64,000 bases of DNA. It comes from Axinella damicornis. Its lineage: Eukaryota; Porifera; Demospongiae; Axinellida; Axinellidae. This document shows, piece by piece, positions 1-12,400 of the stretch. Every line of letters starts with the position of its first letter. The stretch's first letter is position 1. Below the pieces are notes generated by a model. That model worked only from the letters and a program-made list of their open reading frames with translations, was not told the origin of the DNA and ran no database searches. Made by a program: the position numbers and the translations under genes. The stretch spans positions 4,148,744-4,212,743 of the forward strand of contig OZ007516.1 in assembly GCA_963931865.1 (NCBI GenBank), in the 5' to 3' direction.

Positions 1-99
1 GGAATTCGATTTCGTCCGCTCTGCGGCGGTTTCTTCCCTATCCATTTTCGCTTTTCGGCGATTGACAATGCTGCTTGCATCGTCTATGATCTTGGCCAT
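1..99 (-). CDS. N-terminal exon fragment of an unidentified gene
   Basis: On the minus strand an ATG at 99-97 opens a frame of 33 codons that stays open to the window edge. The peptide starts MAKIIDDASSIVNRRKAKMD and is rich in charged residues, as in the start of a coiled-coil protein. I do not recognise the family. No splice donor is visible before the edge, so the exon continues outside. The window itself begins with an EcoRI-type GAATTC, which could be coincidence or a clone boundary. The next gene on this strand ends at 835, so the interval 100-834 would hold its promoter. Confidence 0.35.
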   Translation of the reverse strand, partial: MAKIIDDASSIVNRRKAKMDREETAAERTKSNS

Positions 100-834
100 T
101 ATAATATGAAGAGGGCTGGCAAGATTCCAGTCTGTTTTGGCTGTTGTGTAGCAGTCAGACTATATCATCACTCGACTTAGCCAATCACGCCTCCCCACGA
201 CAGACAAATTTTCTTTTCAATATTTTGTATTTCTGGATAAATACATTCATGTGCAATATACGGCACATTTTAATTGGCATACAGGACAGCTGAGAAATTT
301 TGGTAGCCTGGAAATGCTACCACTTTTGTACATGTATGTGTGATGGACCCCACGGGCTCAGCATTCTCATGAAATCATAGCTTTGACTGCTTGGAGGACT
401 AGCCAAGTGGCCGAAGGGACATGCTCAATCTATCGATCTTTCTATATCTACCGTTGTCATCGTGGCAATATCACTCTGAGTTGGACTTTCATTGCATGCA
501 GTCATCATGTAGCTCTGCAAAAGTAATTTACTGATATCAGGAGTCCTCCTAGGCCTGCCAATACTGAAGTATAGTAACAGAAATAGCATATCCTCATCCT
601 GGTCCCCACAGTACAGTTTGAGATTCCAAGAAGCTGAGGCTAGGTTTATCACTGACCACATCTAGACAACAATGTGCAGGCACTGAAAACTACTGCAGTT
701 GCATTAGTCTCGGCCCCAGACCCAAACCAACCCCAGCGCGGATCACTTCCAGTATATCACTAGATGGGATCCGTGCTGGGGTGGTTTGGGTCTGGGACCG
801 AGACTGCAGTTGCATGTGCATCATCTTTTATGCA
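100..834. other. Intergenic stretch with one hairpin element
   Basis: I see no convincing gene here. A short minus-strand open frame at 425-661 has no family resemblance. The stretch holds the hairpin element at 706-805 and otherwise looks like ordinary AT-rich intergenic DNA. Confidence 0.5.
693..815. mobile_element. Hairpin element with AGTCTCGG termini and target-site duplication
   Basis: The ends AGTCTCGG (706-713) and CCGAGACT (798-805) are inverted, and the inner arms (CCCAGACCCAAACCA region against TGGTTTGGGTCTGGG region) also pair, so the element folds into a long imperfect hairpin. The 12-bp sequence CTGCAGTTGCAT lies on both sides (693-704 and 804-815), which is the signature of a transposition target-site duplication. 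It belongs to the same family as the elements at 6092-6165 and 35881-36281. Confidence 0.75.
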
Positions 835-3061
835 TCACATTACAGTTTCACCAGCACTACGGTAGCCACTGGAAGATGGAAAAAAGAACGTAAAAGATGG
901 TTTGGGTATTCTACTTCGTGTTGACCTCTCTGGTCTTATTACAGTTCCATCTGATTGTATCTCTTCACCATTCCGCGGAGTAGATTTAGAGGTCGATCGC
1001 CCAACTTCTTTCATTCTTTTGAGCACTCGTCTGATTGGGTTACAGAACAATCGTTGCCGTATCTCTTTAGAAAGAAAGATGTATACCAAACAGTTTCCCC
1101 ATCCTTGTCCGCCTGTGCCAACAGCCTGTAATGAAAATCATGCGAGATTCCTCAGCAGAAATAAACATGATAAGAACGAGACTTTACTTAGCCCAGTCAG
1201 AGGGCTGTGTACAGCATCCAGACAAGCCTTGTTCCCAGGCCACGCGTGTGGGCTGGGAATGATGCTACATCCAGACAGGAAGTGAAATCCTAATTTCCAA
1301 TCTAGTGATTGGTTGAACTACTTGGCAGAATCAGTTCACTCTGAACACTGCTGCAGGCCTTCTTAACCAATCAACAGCTAGCTGATTGAGCAGACATAGT
1401 ACACAGCAGCAGCAGTATGACTACATGCCAAAATTGGAGGTGATAATTAGGAGATAAGAGGAAGTTAAGCAAAGTATGGAAGAGTCTAGCCTCGTTCCCA
1501 GGCCCGAGACGGCGCCGTCTCGGGCCTGGGAACGAGGCTAGGAAGAGTCTAAGCAAAAACAGTCTGTCTAGACCTCCAGTTTTTGATCGCTTGCACATGT
1601 GCAGTATGCAAAACCAGGCTCCCTCCTCAAAAAAAGGTTTTGAGGAGAGAGCCTGGGACCGAGGCTAGCCTTCCCTCTCCGCTTTTGCATACTGCAAGCG
1701 ATCAAAAACTGGAGGTGTAGAAGGCCTGGGGATGAGACAAGTTTTTGCTACCGTTTGTTGTATTATGCCACTTATGAAGGTCCTAGAAAATTTGTAGGAC
1801 AGACTAACACAACCAACTACTTAACCCCACTTGCAGGGTTCACAGGCAGTGATGTGACGAGCCCTCTTCACCGTTCAACGGTACTGTGTGCGCTTCAAGC
1901 TAGCTGCCATGCTGCCGTTATAATCTCGTTACGCAAATTAGTCCTGAAGTGCGACACATTTTTGGAAATTATCGGTTTGAAATATTGAATTTTGACGCAG
2001 AATTAGAAAACATGCATAATTAGAGCGCCTACGGTAATCACTAAATGTGTACATATTGAAGGGCACACCTGTATTGTCAGCACCACCAAGATAGTGTCCC
2101 TCCAGGGTGGTAATGCACAGCCATGGTGTATGTAGGGTGAGGCAACCGATGTGGTGACTGCATACACAACGTCCCATATCCTCAGCAGAATGTAAACCAT
2201 TGGAATCAGAAGCAATCTTTTCTGGACACTGGAGACGGAGATTTGTAGTCTACTTCCCTGTGAGCAGTAACAAGTACATTTATGATGCTGGAATGATGGG
2301 CACTCTAGGAGGAATAATATGAGAATTTCTGAAGAATAATTGGCTCAAACCTATAATATGGAAATGCAGAAAGATCATACCTGTCTGCATAAGTGGATGG
2401 TCACCGCTCCATACAGCAAGACGACTACAACAAAGCTGAGTGCCTCCCATACTAAACCAGCCATGAGATTGACAGCAATGTCACTCCCATCAGTCCAAAT
2501 TCCAACACGTTTAAGGTAACACCAACTCAAGTGCACTGTGTCTGGAATGGACCCAGAATACCCAAGCTCTCCCACATAGAGCAGGGGAAACAAGATCAGT
2601 ATCGGTATCAGCCATATTGCAACCGTGCACAGGGGCAATAGTTTAGCAACTGCAGCTCCATAATTGTACACATAATGACAAAAGAAGTATACCGCAAGAA
2701 GCGAAGTCCAGAAGTAGGCAGCCATTGACGACCCTGCTGAAACGAAAGCTTGTACTTGGCACACGCTCTGAAAAACACTGCACTTGTAGTGATCAGTTAT
2801 CCCATAGTGAATTTCGAAGTTTATTTCTCCCATTAGCAATGCTGCTGCGTAGAAGAAATCTGCTACGGCAAGATGAGTGACGATTTTCTGTGCAGTAGTT
2901 CTCATGTCTTTCAGCGCGATGTAGGTAATGAGAATCAGTAGGGATCCAAAACATGATAGAATACTTGATGCAAGGTTCACGTAGCTGGGGATTTCAGATG
3001 ACAAGCTGACGTTAGGCTGCTGACAGTCCGATCCTGACACTGGACACCCGCTATGAGCCAT
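835..3061 (-). CDS. GPR157: GPR157-like G-protein-coupled receptor, 3 exons, 386 aa
   Basis: Exons on the minus strand are 3061-2381, 2257-2069 and 1125-835. Every junction is phase 0 with GT-AG borders, and the stop is included. Exon 1 starts at ATG 3061 and encodes an extracellular N-terminus followed by about five membrane segments, the first near residues 29-50. Exon 2 begins with a basic loop and a membrane segment reading LLLIPMVYILLRIWDVVY, which matches the sixth segment of GPR157. Exon 3 has AVGTGGQGWGNCLVYIFLSK, the typical seventh segment with its GNxxQGxxN-like core, then a basic cytoplasmic tail. GPR157 is an orphan receptor related to cAMP-receptor-like and secretin-like families; in vertebrates it has been linked to Gq signalling at cilia. 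Orthology is inferred from recalled family sequence, not a search. The gene lies 411 bp downstream of separase on the same strand. The 943-bp second intron holds two hairpin elements. Confidence 0.85.
1478..1550. mobile_element. Perfect 56-bp palindrome of the TAGCCTCGTTCCCAGGC family
   Basis: Positions 1486-1541 form a perfect palindrome centred between 1513 and 1514. It starts with CTAGCCTCGTTCCCAGGC and ends with the inverse. The 10-bp sequence GGAAGAGTCT occurs immediately on both sides (1478-1487 and 1541-1550), a target-site duplication. It sits in intron 2 of the GPR157-like gene. Confidence 0.85.
1567..1719. repeat. Nested hairpin repeat
   Basis: The outer arms at about 1568-1607 and 1682-1718 are inverted copies (CCTCCAGTTTTTGATCGCTT against AAGCGATCAAAAACTGGAGG, with GTATGCAAAA against TTTTGCATAC). 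An inner hairpin, CTCCTCAAAA against TTTTGAGGAG, ends with GACCGAGGCTAG, the border of the abundant hairpin family. This looks like an element of that family inserted into an older inverted repeat. Confidence 0.65.
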
Positions 3062-3472
3062 TGCTGCAAGCCAGCTAAGCCCAGCTTATAATAGCAATTG
3101 TAGAAGCACGTATCAACCGACTGAGCTGTAGCTAGCTGTGCGGTGAGTGTTGCAATACCAAAACCGGATGTAATACTTCCCCGGCGCGCGCATTGCCTAT
3201 GCGGCTATACTGTCTGCATACCTGGACTATTCTGCATGTACAAATCTGAGAATGTAACTCATAGGCCGCTGAATCACACAATTCAGACCCCTTGGTCACG
3301 ACCAAGAGCGCATGATGACATCATCGTGTCTTTTTCACAACTAAAGTTGCTTTTAGCACTGTACAGGGCAAGATAATATAATTTCTCTGGATATATAGAA
3401 CAGGTGCAACCGTGAATCTCCTTAAAAAGTGGTAACAATGTATATGTACAAGCAACTTAAAATGAGAAGCTT
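3062..3472. other. Short intergenic gap between separase and the GPR157-like gene
   Basis: This 411-bp gap must hold the separase 3' end and the receptor promoter. A purine/pyrimidine-mixed region at 3310-3330 contains GATGACATCATC, a small palindrome, but I see no clear TATA box or poly(A) signal that I would annotate with confidence. Confidence 0.4.
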
Positions 3473-6400
3473 TCACGCAAATAAAAGAACCGGAACTCCA
3501 TAAACAACAGGTGATGCACCAATCAACCATCTAAGTTTACAAGCTGCACGGGACTTGGTGATGCAGTCCAACAAAGACAGCTGTGTGGGGTCTTGAACCC
3601 ACGACTTCAGCAGAGACTGGCAGAATCGGTCAATATCTGCATCTGTGACGTCCCACAAGTTTGCCACCAAAGCCGGGCTGGGTGAGGTGCAGAGTCGATG
3701 TAACGTACATTGCTAGGCAAGTACTAATGAACTCTGCACTGCTGTTTAGAGGCCTTTGGGACACACCTATAATCACCTCGGGCTTCACCCTCGGTTATTA
3801 TAATTATAGGTAGCAAGGTAGCATCCCTCAGGTCTCTAAAATAGCTAAGAGACTTGATTGAATGCAATAACCTATACCGTATATTGGGTTATTTTCGTTG
3901 TTAAAATATTTTCGCGAATGCCTCCAATCGCAAAAATTTATCTCGCGAATTTTTTTTGTTAATGTGTCCTATGATGACGCTGTCCTTCAACACTGCCACG
4001 GCGTGTCAATCAGTACGGTTTCTTGGTTCTCGGTCACAAACAGCTGCCTCCCAGATCTCCTGATACACATGGTAGCCTCGAACGCAGCATTCTCGTTGGT
4101 ACTCCTCATCGCTATGACTTGACACGTATTCTTTGCTTGAGTTCGCGAAAATTTTTCAACACGAATAATTATTACGCGAACGTTATTCAACACGAAAATA
4201 ACCCAATATACGGTACTTATAGCAGCGAGTCATTCCAGTACAAGTATTCAGTAGGCAATAGCAGCTTGCAGTAAAGTTGAACGAAAGGAAAGATCAGTAG
4301 CCTCGTTCCCAGGCCCCATACGAAAATCCGATTTTCGGATGGGGCCTGGGAACGAGGCTACAAGATCAGTGGATGCAGTAGTACAACACCAGCAACTGCT
4401 GATCAAATATCTAGGCAGGTTGTCAGGTAAAGTTTACTCACCACCCAGAGATGAGATAATTGAGGGCCATGCCCATGGGGTCTCCCCTCCCTCCAACAGC
4501 CAGGCGCCCAGAGCTGCAGCCCATGAGCAGGGTGGAGGCTCGGCAGGAGAGGAGCTGGAAGCCATCTAAATGAAGATAATCTCTACCTGTGCCGTGGCCA
4601 CAGTACCTATAGAGGTGTGTGTGCAGATGTGTGTGTGCCATGCATGTGTGCAGGAGTGTCGTCTGTCTAAAGATGCTTTCTCTGAAAGGTATGGGTTGCA
4701 TTGGTGTGTGGTTGTATCCCAAGTGTAGCATACGAAGAGGATTGTGAAGGGCTGGTGTCAGTGGGCCTCATGGCTCAGTGGCAATGGTGGCTACAATGTA
4801 AGGCCAGACGCTTGCATAACGCAGGGGTAGATATTTTCATTTAAACCATCTGATTAACATCTGATGAGGGAGAACGTTCTTTAGAAGATTTAATCTAATA
4901 ATCGGATCAACATTGGTATTGACACCAAAATGACAGTATCGGTTTATAACGGTATTCCTACAGTGATTGATGTTGTTCATTAAAATGAATTTGGTTGGTG
5001 GAGATATATTATCGGTATCGCCCAACAGCCACTAACAAATTATTGGAATATTGGTCCTTATCCTTATCGGTACTTTACCATCAGAAATGGTATAAACCTC
5101 AACTTACACAAACAGTTCGTGCTCCTCTAAAGCTGTTGTGTACTCCTGTGTCGTAGGCGCCCTCCCAACCACACCTCTCCACCCTCGCTGACTTGCAAAC
5201 CACTTGGCAAACATCTTCTCCGTGTTGGGCAGATCCCCACGAGGGTTCAGTACATAGAAAGTGTGGCGGGGATCAACTTCCACGGACCCTCTATGCCCAA
5301 GCTGAGCAAAGGAGGAGGAGGGGAGAAGCTAGAGGCATTGTAATACCAATGAGGTGTTAGTGGTTATCGATCAAGGGCCACAAGCAATGGTGAATAAAAC
5401 ATTTACCAGACCAGGGGAAAGACATGCAAGCAGTACACTTTACATGATGTAATGCAAATTTTTTCTATCGCTTTCTCGGTGGAGAAGGCTGCTTTGTGCT
5501 TCAATGCATCGTGAAGAGTAGTACTGAACAGACAGATCTATGTATGTGAGCCAGTCTCTCAGGCTCATGGCTATTGCCTACCACACTCAAGGTTTCGCAT
5601 CAGTCAATAGAGCGATTGAACTCCACTCCAGCAAGTGTCAGCACTAGAGCTGTTAACAGTCTTGCTACTTCAGCATACCTCTTGTATATAATTCTGTCTG
5701 GCTTCAGGGGAAAAGATCTGTGCGCACATTGGCATTACAGTTAGAAAGCAGACAAATACGGTGCAACTAATTCTGCACCCCCCCCCCCCCAAAAAAAAAG
5801 TTTGCTATGCTTACCATGCACTTGTGGGCTGCCATAAAGGGTAGGGAGGGCATACGGGACACCGACTGTGCAGTGAGGAGTCCCTCCCATGGTAGACCCT
5901 GCACCTTGGGGCCCAATACCAACACCAGGAAGGAGGAAGATGAGGATTCGGAGGAGGAGGCAGACAAGAGGCTCTCCCATTCTTGCAGCCATTGAGTTTG
6001 TAGTTGATAGACAAGCTCCTGTGTGTATTGTGTTAGTGTGTACCATGTGCAAATCATGACAATATTGGGGGAGTATGGTGCAACATAGGGGACATAGGGG
6101 GTAGTCTCGGTACCAGACTCCCATACCTTTGGTTTGGGAGTCTGGTTCCGAGACTACATAGGGGGATCCTAGGTTGTCTCTAGACAGGGAGAGATTTAGT
6201 AGGCACACCCACCTCCATTCGTTTATCAAGTTTTCTCCTTGCAGCCCACCAAGCTCGTTTCTCACGAATTGTCATGCTCTGTTCTGATGAATCGAGAATA
6301 GCCTGAAACTCGTCCAGGGGTGAAATGTCTGGCAGTGGAGTTTTGACGACTACACACCTCTTTCCTGCCCCTCCTGCCTGAGCTAGAATCAGGTGGTGCT

Positions 6401-9400
6401 GTTTTTTGGCAGGGGTGGTCGGAGCCAGACACAGGTTACAGACGGTCCAGCTGTCGGGAAGGGAGGCTAGGAGGTGTTGGGTGTGTGAGAGTGGAGGAGG
6501 AGAGGGAGGCGGCTGGAGGATGGTGCGGAAGACGAGGAGGGGAGGGGGGGAGGGAGGTGGCAGTGGAGGTGTGAGGACGTGGAGCATGTCATCCAGCGGA
6601 GACTGAGGTGTCATGTGGTGCTTCCTATCAGAAAGAGGATAGCTCGATAAGTACCATACCACAAGCCGTAGTAGCTAAATAACCAGTCAAGCAGACCATG
6701 TTCTGCTGTAATACTCTGCTCAGTGAACAAACTCTCATCAAAGTACCTGCAAAGGTGCTACTTATGTATGCAGCTGCCCGATTCAAACAGAACATTATTG
6801 TGAAGGTCACATATGACAGATTACGACTGGGATGTAGTTAGGTCAAATTCGTTGCTATCACTGTTCAGCTGTACCACCAGATCAATTTTGTTACATCTTC
6901 ATGCATCAATTATTTGACTGATGATGATCATATCCTACATGCTGCTAATTCTGCAGTTCAAAGGAAATTCAATCCACACACCCTCACCTCCACTTCTTCC
7001 CCACTGTGTACACAGCTTGGTGGCTCAGCGTCACTTGAGAGCTCAGGGAGAGAAAGTGATGCGCGAGGTTAGCATGGGTTGAGCTCAGAGAAACACACAA
7101 CCACTGGCACGTGTCTCGCAGGAGGAGGGAGGAGGCAGTCGGGTAGCACAGCTGGTACGACATCAGAAAGTGAGAGAGTGACTTCTCAATGGGCTCTCTG
7201 CCAGCTTCGCCATGCTTCCGCTTCTTACCCTTGGCACCCCGCCCCCTTCTCTTCACCTTGCTTTCGTCCACATCTTGCACCAGAGTGACACCCATCGTGA
7301 GGTGTAGCCAGGCATAAAGATTGGCGAATTCACGACTCGAAGTTGGGATGCGTGCTGCCGACAGCCTCTTGGTTGCTTGTTCGCAAATTTTAAGGGCTTT
7401 GGAGGCATTGTCAAGCTGTAACTGGGTCTGAGCTTGGGACACTGACAACTGTAGAAGAATAAAGAAGTAAGCAGAACTTCCAGTAAAACGTAACGTTTTA
7501 GGCCTGGAAGAAATGGACTGCAGCACCATGTCGCACTTTACCGAACACTCCTCAACAAGTTCAACAGCGTCTGTGAGTAAAGTCACAGCTTCTTCAGGGC
7601 ACCCCATTACCCCTCCAACCTCCTCCCGCCAAAGGTCGCCCCACAACCGAAGCAGAGTTGTCAACTGGAGAAGTGTCACTGGGTTGGTACACAAGGTACA
7701 CATGCATGTAGTTGGGTGATGGAGTGGTTCCTGTTGTTTGCATCTTGGGGGCGTGGAAATACTCAAACGTCCAAATTCCTCTAATTCCAACTCAACACTG
7801 TCATCATGCACTGTGGGGGACGAGGGGTGGGAGGGTGTGATCTGGGAGGGTGTAGTATGGGAGGGTGTGGTATAGGAGAGGTAGTCCTCCAGCTCTGTCA
7901 GTCGGCCAGCTTGTTGCAGCAGTGTCTGGGCCGAGTCATGCTGACCCCTCGTCAGTTGTACCTCAGCCATCAGGAGGAGGAACTCCACATACCTGCACAT
8001 TGAAGATTAGCACAACAGTGCGCATCAAGGTTTTGTTCACGTGGTGTAGTCAGAGTCAGATCTTGAACACTTGCTGCTGAAGACCCCCCCCCCCCCCAAA
8101 CACACACACACTTACCACCCCTGAAGCAGAACTGTTCTTGACAACATGGCCCCTTCCCGGGCATAGTAGTAGGCCTCCCTCATCCCACCCTGGTCCAGGT
8201 AGACTCTCGTAACCTCCTTCAGGGCACATAGCAATCCCCAAAGTATATCCTGCCCACCCTGGACAGAGGCATCGCGGGACACGTGGGCATCAGGTTTGCT
8301 GGAGGGAATAATATAGTAGTATGCCTTCTAAGGACCATCAATAAATCATATGGTCGTTTAAGAGCAAGCCTTTATATTGCCAGTCACATACATTTTGAAC
8401 ACTTCAACGAAAAAAAAAGAAGCTACAGTGGAGACTACTACACTCCAATACCTCATAATGTTGTGATGGTCAGCCAAATTTTGATACACCTTCAGGGCAT
8501 CTGTTGCTAGCTCCAGCGGAGTGAGCGTGAAGGGTCTGCCTTCAAACCCCTCGCAAGGTTCACTCTGAAGATAGTGCAGGAACTCTTGGCTTGGTTTCAG
8601 CTCAAACTTCCGGTGCTGGAGGTAGCGAGCCGTGAGAAGTTTGGCCCTGGCAGTGAGGGAGTGGCTGAGGGTTGAGCGACGGTGGAGTAGGGGGTGCTGG
8701 ATTACTGACAACAGGACCTGACGACACTCTTCAAACTGCAGAACAAATGAGCCACACAATTAATGCTACTAGTCTTGTTTTCGTAGTTGTTGAGTGAGCT
8801 GAGGCAACTATTCAAGGTGCTTATGTCAGCGCATATATAAGTATTTGGTCCGTGTTGAGCATACGTTCTGGGGGGTACAATAACTCATTATAACTGCATC
8901 CCTGAGCATTGCAGACACATTGTACACCGCTCATAGCTACTTCCCTCTTATTTTCCTACGTTACAGCTGCTGCTCCCCAACTGTGTCTGCTTCAGCTGCT
9001 GCTCCTGCCTGCAGCCCCAGTCATTCTGAAAGGTTCCAGCCCAACGTTCTTGCGGAGTTCAAGACTCGCAAAGTACGAAGGTCTTGCGTCACAAGTTGTT
9101 TTCCACCCCCGGAACATCCAACTTCCGTAACGTACATTGTACACACTCACACGCACTTAGAATCTTATAATGATCGAGGTAGCATAAAGCTCACTAGCAG
9201 TACAGTCAGCAGAACAAAGGCAATGTGAAGCAGATGCATGTCTGCATACCTGTTCGTTCTGGAGCTTCACTTGAGCAAGAGCCAGTTGGCACTCCACAAA
9301 CGATGCCTGTAGCTCTGTCTGTGCCTTTCCACTCAGTTGAGGCTGCAATGAGTCACCGCACATTTGCAGAGATCCCTCCATCCCCTCTCCCCCTCCAAAG

Positions 9401-12400
9401 GAGAGAGCCAGCTCGCAGTACTGCGCCAGAGCACTCTGATAAACTGCTTTCAGTTGTGGCAGGGGGTTGCAACGGTATATTGCCAGTACGACAGCCAGAG
9501 ACTTCAGAGCCAACAAGGGCTGCAGATAAAGATTGAATGAAGAGCTGATGTTCTCATGAACACAAAGTTGGCATCCATTACAGGGTTTCATTTGGGGGGG
9601 GGGGGGGGGCAGTGCTGTTTAAAGTAGTGAGAATATGCACTCTGACTTCCAACGATGCTGATGCAATGCGTCAGGGCCAGACCGTCCAGCTGGTCCTAAT
9701 ATGAATTTCTTCGTTTTAGGAGCAGGTGGCAAGGTTTGGAGCCAAAACTATGCTTCAAATTCTACTGTACCTGGCTGTGGGTCAGGCAGAGAGTGGAGGT
9801 AAGGTGGAGGAGGTGAAACGCACTTGGTAGATCATAGAAACATCTCTCATAATCAGACTGCAGGAAAGGTAATTATGCCACAGGATTACAAACACGTCCT
9901 CCAATGGTTGTTGAGTGTGGCTAGTGTGTTCACAACTTCAGACACCAGGAGTATAAATGAAGCACACACTCACCTCCCCTCTCCCCACTTCCCACATCTC
10001 TACCCAGCACTCCACTGCAGCATAGAGACACGAAACGGTGTCCTCTATCATCATCCGTTGCTCCTCCTCCTTGCTCAGACACACCTCCACCCCTGGTTTA
10101 TTAGCAGGGATATCCCCCTCATTAGCATCAGGCAGTGCAGTTGGATCTGTTGGCTCACAAGACCTAGGGGGAGAATCCAGAATACATAGTACACCCCTCA
10201 GTAAAATACACGTACTGTACACCTGAGTAGACTACTCAGTAAACTACTGCAAACCTCATTAAACTACTGCACTCCTCAGTAAACTACGGCATATCTCAGT
10301 AAAGTCTATCCTAACTTGCACACACTCACTCCGTGAGCTGTTCTGAGATACAAATAGCTTTCCAGAGGTGGGCAATGGCCAGCTGCTCATGAGCCTGACA
10401 GAGGTGGTGCGGGGGGAGGAGTGAGGTGTCACAGGTCAGGGGCTCAAGGAAAGATACTGCCTTGTCTAGCAGTGCCAGAGAGGAACTATGAATGAGAGAG
10501 AGAAGTCAGTAAGGAAGGAGAGAGGGACAGAGGAATGTAAGGAGGGAAGTGAGAAAGGAACGAGGAAGAAAAGTAAGCAAGGAGAGAGGGAGAGAATTAA
10601 GGAAGGATGGAAATGAGGAAGGAAAGTAAGGATGGGGGAGGTAGGGAGAGAAAGAAAAGAAGCAAGGAGAGAACAGGGGAGGGAAATAAGAGGAGGAGTA
10701 AAGTTTATAGTGCAGATGTAGCACTGTCGTTCCCAAATTTAAGTGACAAGTTGGGAATTAGCAGTAACAGGCACCATATTCACCTCTCCTCCTTTTCTCC
10801 CTCCACAGTGAGGTCACTGAGGTCCTTGCAGCTTCTTCTCAGTGCGGCCACCTCAATGGTGATCCGTGCCCTGTCCACTATGGTCCCACTACCCCCCTCT
10901 TCTTCTTCATCAGCTCGACTGTACAGACGGAGGAGCGAGTGGGCAACTGCCAGTTGGTCGAGCAAGGTGTCATGGCTGAGAGGTTGACAAAGTGAAGGAC
11001 TCTTGATTTCAAATCTCCTGGATTCATAGAGTACAACCCAGCTAACAAGACCTTCTAACCTTTGACCTTTGTACTTCCGCAGCTCTTCCTCCAGGTAGGA
11101 GACCAAAATGTCATCGGTCGCACCTTCACGCTCCTTCAGCAATTCAGCTACGGTCCTGTGACTATCATGTGATGAAAGGCAGTGCGTGTGGCACATTAGG
11201 AGTAAACTGTGGTGTACTGGCAATGGTGGATTACAAAGTCCACTATAGTCTACTATGGCGATAGTTACTGTGACAATCTCCATACCTGTGGCAGGACTCG
11301 GTGTCCACATCCACATGTTCAGTGGCGAGGTCACGCTTGGCTTTCACCCACTGCCCAACAAGTACACGCTTACAATTATCGCTTGAAATCTGATTGGTTG
11401 GCAGTGACGTAATGGCCTTTTCCACCGTTTCCATGGCAGTAGTGTAGCAGGAGGCCTTTCGGTGGGAGTCAAACAGCAGAGTGAACTTGTTGAGAAGTTG
11501 TGCCTGTGTGTGTGGGGAGGGAGGGGGGGGGGGGGGGGGGGGGGAGGGGGGCAAAGTGATACTGCATCACCTATTGAGATAAGCAAAGCTGAGTAGGTTA
11601 GGTACGGACACTCACCTCTTCACTCCTCCTTGCCCTCTCCTTTTCCCCCCTCCCCTCACCACACCACCTCACCAACTCATCACACGCCAGTTCCAGCACC
11701 TGTGACGCCTCACTGAAGAGATCACTCCGAAATAGTGCCAGACCTAAGTTGTAGGCATTGTTGCCCAGCCACTTGCGTTCTGTGCACGGCAGTATACCAT
11801 CTGATGCTTTCTCTATCACCTGCCGGGACCTCTGCAGCAGGGGGAGGCAGCAGTCTGCCAGGTGTCTCTTTGGGTCAGGTGGGGGTGGGGGGACAAGAGT
11901 ATGAGGGGCAGAGCTGCTCCGAAGGATCTCAATTTCGTCTCCACTATCCTCGTCATCTTCTGCCATTAATAGATCGAGCAGGATTCGTGCCAGAAAGGAG
12001 AGCATGGAAAGTTGTCGTGAACGAGCATTCTTCTCCAGGAGAGCCACCTTGGAGGAGTCAGCCAAGCGTTGCAATTTGAGATGAATCTCAACACATTCAA
12101 CATAGCCCATGAAGACACCTCTGAGAGGCGGGAAGGCCAGATCTGGGATGAAGCTACACTCCCTCTGCGGTACTCTCTTGACGAACTGTTCCCTCTTCTC
12201 CTCCAAACACGACACGAGAGCTTCCAGGGAGTACATCACCTTAGTGAGGGAGGAAGCTTCAACGCTAGCCCCCTTCACGGACATCTTGAGGCCAGCAGAG
12301 ATGGTACGGAGAAGATGGATGACTTCTTCGGGGAAGTTAGTTTCATGGTGGCTCTCTGACATCATACCCATGTCCAAATCACAGAAAGTAATAAATAATT

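Noticed and set aside
4760..4830. tRNA-like D-arm sequence GTGGCTCAGTGGCAATGG
   Set aside because: It resembles an A box, but I find no T arm, B box or acceptor stem around it.
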